From Paramoeba atlantica (taxonomy: Eukaryota; Discosea), in the NCBI GenBank assembly GCA_977017575.1, contig CDRNVI010000077.1, forward strand, positions 1-64,000: a stretch of DNA of 64,000 bases, in the 5' to 3' direction. The notes under the pieces are model-generated. The model was given only the letters and a program-made list of their open reading frames with translations. It was not told the origin of the DNA and searched no databases. How positions within the stretch are numbered: the stretch's first letter is position 1; the number at the start of each line of letters is the position of its first letter. The translations under genes and the position numbers were made by a program. Shown one piece after another: positions 59,091 through 64,000 of this stretch.

Positions 59091-59869
59091 AAAGGTCCTT
59101 GGCTGCGTCGACGAGGAGCACGCTGCGCAGTCCGGCCCCTCAGTTGCTCGTCAACCACAAGCTGACCGTAGCGGTCCTGAGGGTCGTCGTCACGGTGCAA
59201 CCGCTGTTGCACACGCTCGACAGCAACGCCCGCCGCAGCCCAATAATGGTTGCGAAGCTCTTCGATGATGAGAAGGGCTACGGCGAGGTTGTGCTTCTCT
59301 AGCCATCCCTCCGTATTGCACGCAGCGTACACCCATTCAGTTAACATCTTGAACAGGCGCTCACGCTGCGGCGGAGGGTTGAAGCGTACCCCAAGCTGCG
59401 GAGCTTCGCGCAGCTCACGGATGAGTTCACGTGGCTTGAACAAATCATCCGTGTCGATCCACGGTTGCCAAGTAACCGGATCGTAGGGGGAGAAGCCTTT
59501 CGGGTCCGTAATACGGACGCGTTCAAACGTGGGGATCAGATCTTCAACTGGTTTCCCACCCGGCATCTGCGCCCGAACATGGGCCAGTTCCAAAGAGTGG
59601 TAGTTGATCTCGGGATGGGGAAAACGATAGGCAGTGTTCTTGTCCCCATCCCACTCGGCGAACAACTCAGTTGAGTTAGGGTCCTTAGGATGCGTCATAT
59701 GCACCAACCCTATAACCGTCTGCCGTAGGCCGTCACGGGGAAGGGACCATACAGCCTCGACGGTGACCTCGTAGTCCTTGCGCAGAAGCTCAATCACTTT
59801 CGTGATGAACTCTTCTTTGCTGGATTGTGTCATGATCCCACGCGCATCACAGCGTGAACGCTGCGGCAA
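58928..59869 (-). CDS. Y3 gag-like ORF with zinc knuckle (part of the fossil element)
   Basis: 313 codons, ending with CFGCHQPGHLRSNC (CX2CX4HX4C) and a Gln/Arg/Gly-rich tail. The middle has EELRNHYWAAAGVAVERVQQ, corresponding to the LRDAYWRACKVDV part of Y1. A second in-frame Met (MTQSSKEEF) near residue 13 is an alternative start. Confidence 0.75.
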   Translation of the reverse strand: MPQRSRCDARGIMTQSSKEEFITKVIELLRKDYEVTVEAVWSLPRDGLRQTVIGLVHMTHPKDPNSTELFAEWDGDKNTAYRFPHPEINYHSLELAHVRAQMPGGKPVEDLIPTFERVRITDPKGFSPYDPVTWQPWIDTDDLFKPRELIRELREAPQLGVRFNPPPQRERLFKMLTEWVYAACNTEGWLEKHNLAVALLIIEELRNHYWAAAGVAVERVQQRLHRDDDPQDRYGQLVVDEQLRGRTAQRAPRRRSQGPLCFGCHQPGHLRSNCPQASQQQGGQFRTTRAPQQDFRGGVVGGANRYGATRAFH

Positions 59870-59947
59870 CTCGACGTGGTCAATGTCAAGGGCCTCGTAA
59901 CGGCGCGGCGAGCGAGAAGCCTCAACCTGGTCGGGGTTAAGGGTTCC

Positions 59948-60330
59948 TCATCGTCGCATATGGGGCTCGGGAGCCTCCAGCGGAAAAGGGTACGGGCTAG
60001 GGAGGGAGCTCGCAGGCAAACTGGGAAGGTTGGAAGGGAGAGGGCTAGGCGGTTCGCGGGCGGGGCTTAGTGCTCTACCAGAAGGGCGTACCTTTCGGCG
60101 CGCTGGGACAGGAGTAGGGGGGATCGGAGGAGGTCGCGCGGATACCTGCGGAGCCGGCTGCGTGGGGAGAGGGGGGAGAGGGGGGCGCACGGGAGGGCAC
60201 GAAAGGGACTGACGCTTAGAATGGTCTTGGACGGAGGAGGTCTGAATGGGTGTCGGCGCCCTATTCCGCTTCGGTGATCTATCGCGCTCCTGGCGTGGCT
60301 CCGACGGAGCCCGTAAACGTTGGGATCTCA
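59948..60330 (-). CDS. Y3 small 5' ORF, Arg/Pro-rich
   Basis: About 127 codons from ATG 60330: MRSQRLRAPSEPRQERDRSP, then Pro-rich repeats to PHMRR. No domain is recognised. It lies just downstream of the trans-splice relic and acceptor, so it would be the first ORF on a trans-spliced Y3 mRNA. It may be an accessory or N-terminal gag-related protein. Confidence 0.5.
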
Positions 60331-60363
60331 TACACAAAACTTTAAACGTAACAAAATAACAAC

Positions 60364-60390
60364 CAACAAGGTACAGAAACTGTATCTTTA
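60364..60390 (-). other. spliced-leader relic inside alpha1 of Y3
   Basis: On the minus strand alpha1 runs to ACGTTTAAAG, continues as SL 3' sequence (TACAGTTTCTGTACCTTGTT then G) and then restarts at GTTGTTATTTTGTTACGTTT, which in the uninterrupted alpha2 follows TTCTTGTTAG. The element sequence before the repeated part ends in AG after a T-rich stretch, so it is a trans-splice acceptor, and the joint to upstream alpha1 lies at a shared AAAG. Confidence 0.8.
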
Positions 60391-60557
60391 AACGTAACAA
60401 AATAACAACCTAACAAGAATATAACAAACGAGTAAACACCCCCCTCCATGCAATTAGAGAATACTACATCATAATTTGAGAAAATTATGTGCCTCGAAGG
60501 GCCAGCAGGCAAATATATAGCCGCCCCTCGGCTAAATTTCAAAACGTGAACTATTAG

Positions 60558-61388
60558 AAGGCTAAAGATCTGCAGGATGCTATCATTCAAAAGGAAAACG
60601 AGCACAACAAGAGTACAAAGAACGTCCAGGAAAACGGACGCGTACAAAACAACGAACCGATTCAGTACGGCGAAATTTCGCCCAACGGCGACGAAGGTTT
60701 CCGACCTGACACATCGAGCGAAATACAGGTAATTAGCACGACTCCGGGCCCCAAAACCAAGGAGTATGGAAGTAAGACCGAGTTCTACGACTGCATCACG
60801 CCAGACACACAAGAAAAGGACAAACCAACCGAAACAACAAATCAAGTCATCAGCATACTTATAGCGAAGGAAATCCGGAACAAGACAACCACATCGGTGG
60901 CATCATAAAATCGATAAAACCAGACACCGAATTCCCCATTCCTTTCGAGCGCATACAGAAGTCTTGTTCTTCAATAAAAAAAGGAACCAAATGCACAGTG
61001 GCGTGGACATTCGATAAACAAACCGCCTTGAACATCTCCGAAGGAACCGTAACACGATCCGCGAATCGGACCGGGGCGTCGAAACTACATTTGAGCTATA
61101 AAGGGCTGTTCGGCCATCGTGCAGAAGAAAATTTTCCAGGTTTTCTTCCTCCGCAAGAAAATATCCGTGTATATCAGATCCGTTGGTACAGAGCTCCTCC
61201 AGCCATTGACGAGAACCTTCCTATTGAGACCCGCGAAGAAACACATGTTAAAAAGGCCAGAGCGCTTAAGCTGGACACAGGAGCTGAAGACGTAGACCAT
61301 CTCCCAATTCCAACCGCGAAAACCATTAGTCCTAATTTTATCTCCAGTGTGATTGCCATATACAGGGACATCATGCACATCTATGCAG
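60558..61388 (+). pseudogene. family A LINE copy A11, segment 4
   Basis: Resumes with KAKDLQDAIIQKENEHNKS and continues nearly identical to A10 (YGEISPNGDEGFRPDTSSEI, KGTKCTVAWTFDKQTALN, FISSVIAIYRDIMHIYAE). One frame change occurs near 60860. It is interrupted again at 61388 after GCAG by a YR-type repeat; the RT and RLE parts lie outside the window, if present. Confidence 0.85.
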
Positions 61389-61780
61389 AATTGCTCATCA
61401 GAATATAATTTTAATAAACAAATAATTAATTTGTAATCACTAAATAGAATTTTACATCATAATATATTTAGAAAAGGAAAACAAATTTCATATTGTTCGC
61501 AAAGACATTCGATTAACTCATATACAAACCTATACATGATTCCAAGTTATCTCCTATGTCAAAAAAGATGAAACAATGTCACAGCTGCGCAAAAGACAAA
61601 ACATAAATATCCCATGACAATAACATACACTTACCTCTCCCTTTCAACGAGCTTGCGAACGGGTCCAACGCGGGGAGTGGTTTGGGGGCTGGTGGGAGGG
61701 GAAACTTTTGTCGAGAACAGTAAACCTGAGTAATTGAATTATAAATATTCGAATATCGTACTACGGGATATTTGTATATG
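61389..61780 (-). repeat. solo-like YR repeat of a third subfamily
   Basis: Begins AATTGCTCATCAG, carries the core TTGCGAACGGGTCCAACGCG and GTGGTTTGGGGGCTGG at 61654-61700, and ends with about 80 bp of alpha-like sequence at 61780. It differs from Y1 outside the first 8 bases and the core. It abuts Y5 directly. Confidence 0.6.
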
Positions 61781-63074
61781 AATTGCTCTCCGGGAAAGAA
61801 ACATTAATTTCACAAGTACATACTACTCGAGTCCTAATATTAATCTGCTATTGAAATATCTCAAAATATTTTAACATACATGTATTTCTCATTATCTTTT
61901 AAACCTACTATCCATCTGTATGCTGAATTTCCAATATGATGCATCTTTCATTATTTGTACGCAAAATAATCAAATATTTTATACCTATCCTTTTCACCTC
62001 CCAGAGAGATATACATCCCTCCCTATCGCGAACGGGTGTCCACGCGGGGACCACCCTTTCGCTAGTCACTTGTTTCCCCTTTCGCAATTCTTTGCCGGCT
62101 CAATGGGTCAGCGGGGTTCTCTTTCGATGCTACATAATGGGGTTGAACTGCAATTCCTTGCTTCCTTAAAAAATTCAACAGCCCAGTGAGCTCCATACTG
62201 ATCCCATCCGACTTCGTAGACTTCTTCTTGATGGATGCTAGACACGAAGTGTTATCGATAAATAAATCGATACAGGTTCCACGTCGAAAGTGATGCGCTA
62301 ATTTTTCGAACGCAAGACGAACGGCCCTCGTCTCGGCTCGGTTTACTTCGTACACGAAATCATCTTCCCACCTATCTCCCACACAAACAATAGGACCAAA
62401 ATCTAAGTAGAGAATCGCTCCCCAACCTGTTCCCGATGCGTCGGTGTAAATTCTGTGGCGGTGTGGCACTGTGTCAGGATGCGGTGGTGGGGTTATTAAT
62501 CTGTTGGAAGTCAATATGTGCTTCCACCTGGTTAACTCTATCGTTACATACGGGGGGAGATACGCTGTCCTGTCCAGTAATGATGGATTGTTGTTTAGTG
62601 CATTTATACGCCGACGAACCAATTTTAACGTAAAATGATAATTCGCGATGGGCTCACCCAGAACCGACGATGCGTGAACCAACCTTCCAACTGCTGACTC
62701 CAATTTTCCATAAGTCGTGTTCCGAAAACGATCGTTTTGCATGCTCTTCACGATTTTAGGTCCCATTCTAACTTTTCCTTCCTCATGGCAGTATTCTACT
62801 CCATTAAAAACGTACTGTTGCATCGGTTCTTTGCCTATATCCTTGAACGTTACTCCCACTTCCTGTGCGCGCTTATCCACAAAATCCTTATATTTTTCGG
62901 TTTGTTCAATTGTACCAGCAAATCTCAACCCATCGACATAAACATCTGCCTGAAAAGAGTCGGAATATGCACCCTGCTCTGTGCAGCACTTCGGATCTCC
63001 TGCCAGTGTAGCGGTGATTGTGTGCATTATTTCAGGCGCACAACGATGTCCCATCGGCATTACGTTTAGCTCAG
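61781..63074 (-). mobile_element. YR retroelement Y5, near-identical copy of Y1, interrupted
   Basis: Beta1 (62050-61781) and the RT/RNase H end (63070-62062) match Y1 with only about two differences per kilobase by eye. The copy is cut at about 63074 by another YR element (Y6), so its 5' part is not in the window or lies beyond Y6. Being almost identical to Y1, it is very young; the part visible looks whole. Confidence 0.8.
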
Positions 63075-64000
63075 AATTGCACTTCCGGAAGAAAAACATA
63101 TAGTCAATCAGATATAGTAAGCGTATGTAAACTGTAATGTTTAATCTGTAGAACTACAGAGCTACCGAAATATAACATCCATCATGGACAACAGAGTAAA
63201 AGACATTATCTTCACCAGTACTGTAATATCAACTTCGCGAAGTAAGTATCAAATCTATTTTATATACCTCATGAACTTTTTCCTGGAGAGAACTCCCTTC
63301 CCTCCCTTTCTCGAACGGGTGTCCACGAGGGGACCACCCTAGGTGCCACGTGTTGCACCTTGTAGCCTTTGTCCCCCTTCCCCAAGCAATTACAACCTTT
63401 TGCGGTGATATTTCCACGAATTTGTCCTTGGTCAAATTGGCGGTTTCGGACCAACGGGATGCTGCCTTCCAGCACATCAGCAATGTTTGACTTTCGGATT
63501 GGGTGCACCTTCTTCGTATCTTGTTCAGTAGGAATGGTGTCAACGGCTGCATCTGATGTACTGGCTCCTCTGCTCCTTGTGCCTGAAGAGCTTTGCAAAA
63601 GAATTTTATTGGGACAGTATTTAATCCGATCAGGTTGAATAAGGTCATTAGCGCCCTTCCGTAGGACACCTTGGTTTGTATTGACACTGGCAGAAGTTGC
63701 ACGAACGTCACTGCGTGAAGGGGTGTCTGTCTTATATGATTCCCGGTGCAATATACCAGGAACCTTTCCCACAACCTTGCTCGTGTCTCCCACGTCGACG
63801 AGCTCCACATTCCGGACATCGCGTCCAATGCCACGCGTACCTCGGGAGTAATCCTGCTTACCCCCATCAACAGACTCAAAAGATTTTTCCGAGCCACACT
63901 CCTGCATTCCAGGCTCAATGTTCCCTGGTACAAATTTCCACAAGCAATTGATCTTCCATTCGAGTCTTTCACATTTTTTACACCCCCTTGTATCACTCGC
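63075..64000 (-). mobile_element. YR retroelement Y6, 3' part, running off the window end
   Basis: Beta repeat 63333-63075 starts with AATTGCAC and carries the core CGAACGGGTGTCCACGAGGG/CCACCCTAGG. A recombinase ORF (63996-about 63350) follows on the minus strand, with SRWSETANLTKDKF and AWGRGTKATRCNTW, related to but distinct from Y1. The sequence between beta and the recombinase is shorter than in Y1 and lacks RT/RNase H, so it is an internally deleted copy. Its 5' end is outside the window. Confidence 0.75.

Larger units (their letters stand above)
54873..60557 (-). mobile_element. YR retroelement Y3 (second subfamily, split direct repeats), looks whole
   Basis: 5685 bp on the minus strand. 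Order: alpha1 (60557-60333, lengthened by an SL-derived insert), a small Arg/Pro-rich ORF (60330-59948), gag-like ORF (59869-58928), YR ORF, RT/RNase H ORF (to 56034), an extra 0.5-kb piece with an A-rich tract, beta1 (55507-55292, 216 bp), alpha2 (55291-55113, 179 bp), beta2 (55088-54873). Outer ends are AAATCCACG and CTATTAG; the alpha2-beta1 joint is CTATTAG/AAATCCACG. The core is CGGGGTTCCCCCCCACCGGA with TCGGCCAA, an inverted pair GGGTTCC/GGAACCC. Inserted in LINE A11 between GTAAG and AAGGC without duplication. Repeat pairs are nearly identical, so it is young. Confidence 0.88.

Overview
The window looks like a repeat-dominated, probably subtelomeric or heterochromatic, stretch of a euglenozoan nuclear genome (diplonemid or free-living kinetoplastid). 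The main clue is a 39-nt sequence, complete at two places and partial at several more, whose 3' half reads ACAGTTTCTGTACCTTGTTG. It matches the kinetoplastid spliced leader (SL, mini-exon) in length and at 17 of 20 bases of that half (T. brucei ends ACAGTTTCTGTACTATATTG). It sits at the 5' ends of retrotransposon copies, as expected if the mobilised RNAs had been trans-spliced. The element types also fit: restriction-like-endonuclease (RLE) LINEs of the CRE/SLACS/CZAR kind and tyrosine-recombinase (YR) retroelements of the DIRS/Ngaro/VIPER-TATE kind. The species assignment is inference.

Layout. 1-7.5 kb: DNA-transposon debris, with a broken Tc1-like transposase between long G/C-run inverted arms, small palindromic MITEs and G-rich minisatellites. 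7.5-9 kb: the only good non-transposon gene candidate (8330-8995, minus), with a poly-T/AG trans-splice acceptor 10 nt before its ATG. 9.3-12.9 kb: a decayed YR retroelement with split direct repeats, interrupted by a nonautonomous TIR element. 12.9-23.4 kb: a mosaic of LINE fragments, SL relics, a hAT-like nonautonomous element with an 8-bp target duplication, solo YR repeats, a 210-bp satellite and an 18-bp minisatellite.

23.4-48.7 kb: a one-direction (minus-strand) head-to-tail chain of LINE copies. Family A has a proline-rich N-terminus and an RLE of PD-X12/13-D type. Family B has N-terminal C2H2-like fingers and an RLE of RPxD-X14-D type. Three long ORFs stand out: A5 (23646-27185), A10 (35332-39291) and B1 (30184-34107). 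B2 (45378-48623) is nearly complete. Many units are 5'-truncated and joined through poly(A) tracts, resembling the RLE-LINE arrays at Giardia telomeres.

48.7-64 kb: one plus-strand family A LINE (49037 to 61388) split by serial insertions: a whole-looking YR element (49529-53909), a 5'-truncated LINE that itself carries a solo YR repeat (54269-54771), a second whole-looking YR element of another subfamily (54873-60557), and a further stack of YR elements from 61389 to the window end. The YR elements share the arrangement alpha1 - ORFs - beta1 - alpha2 - beta2 and go in after an AG dinucleotide, usually AG^AA. No rRNA, tRNA, CRISPR or housekeeping gene was found.
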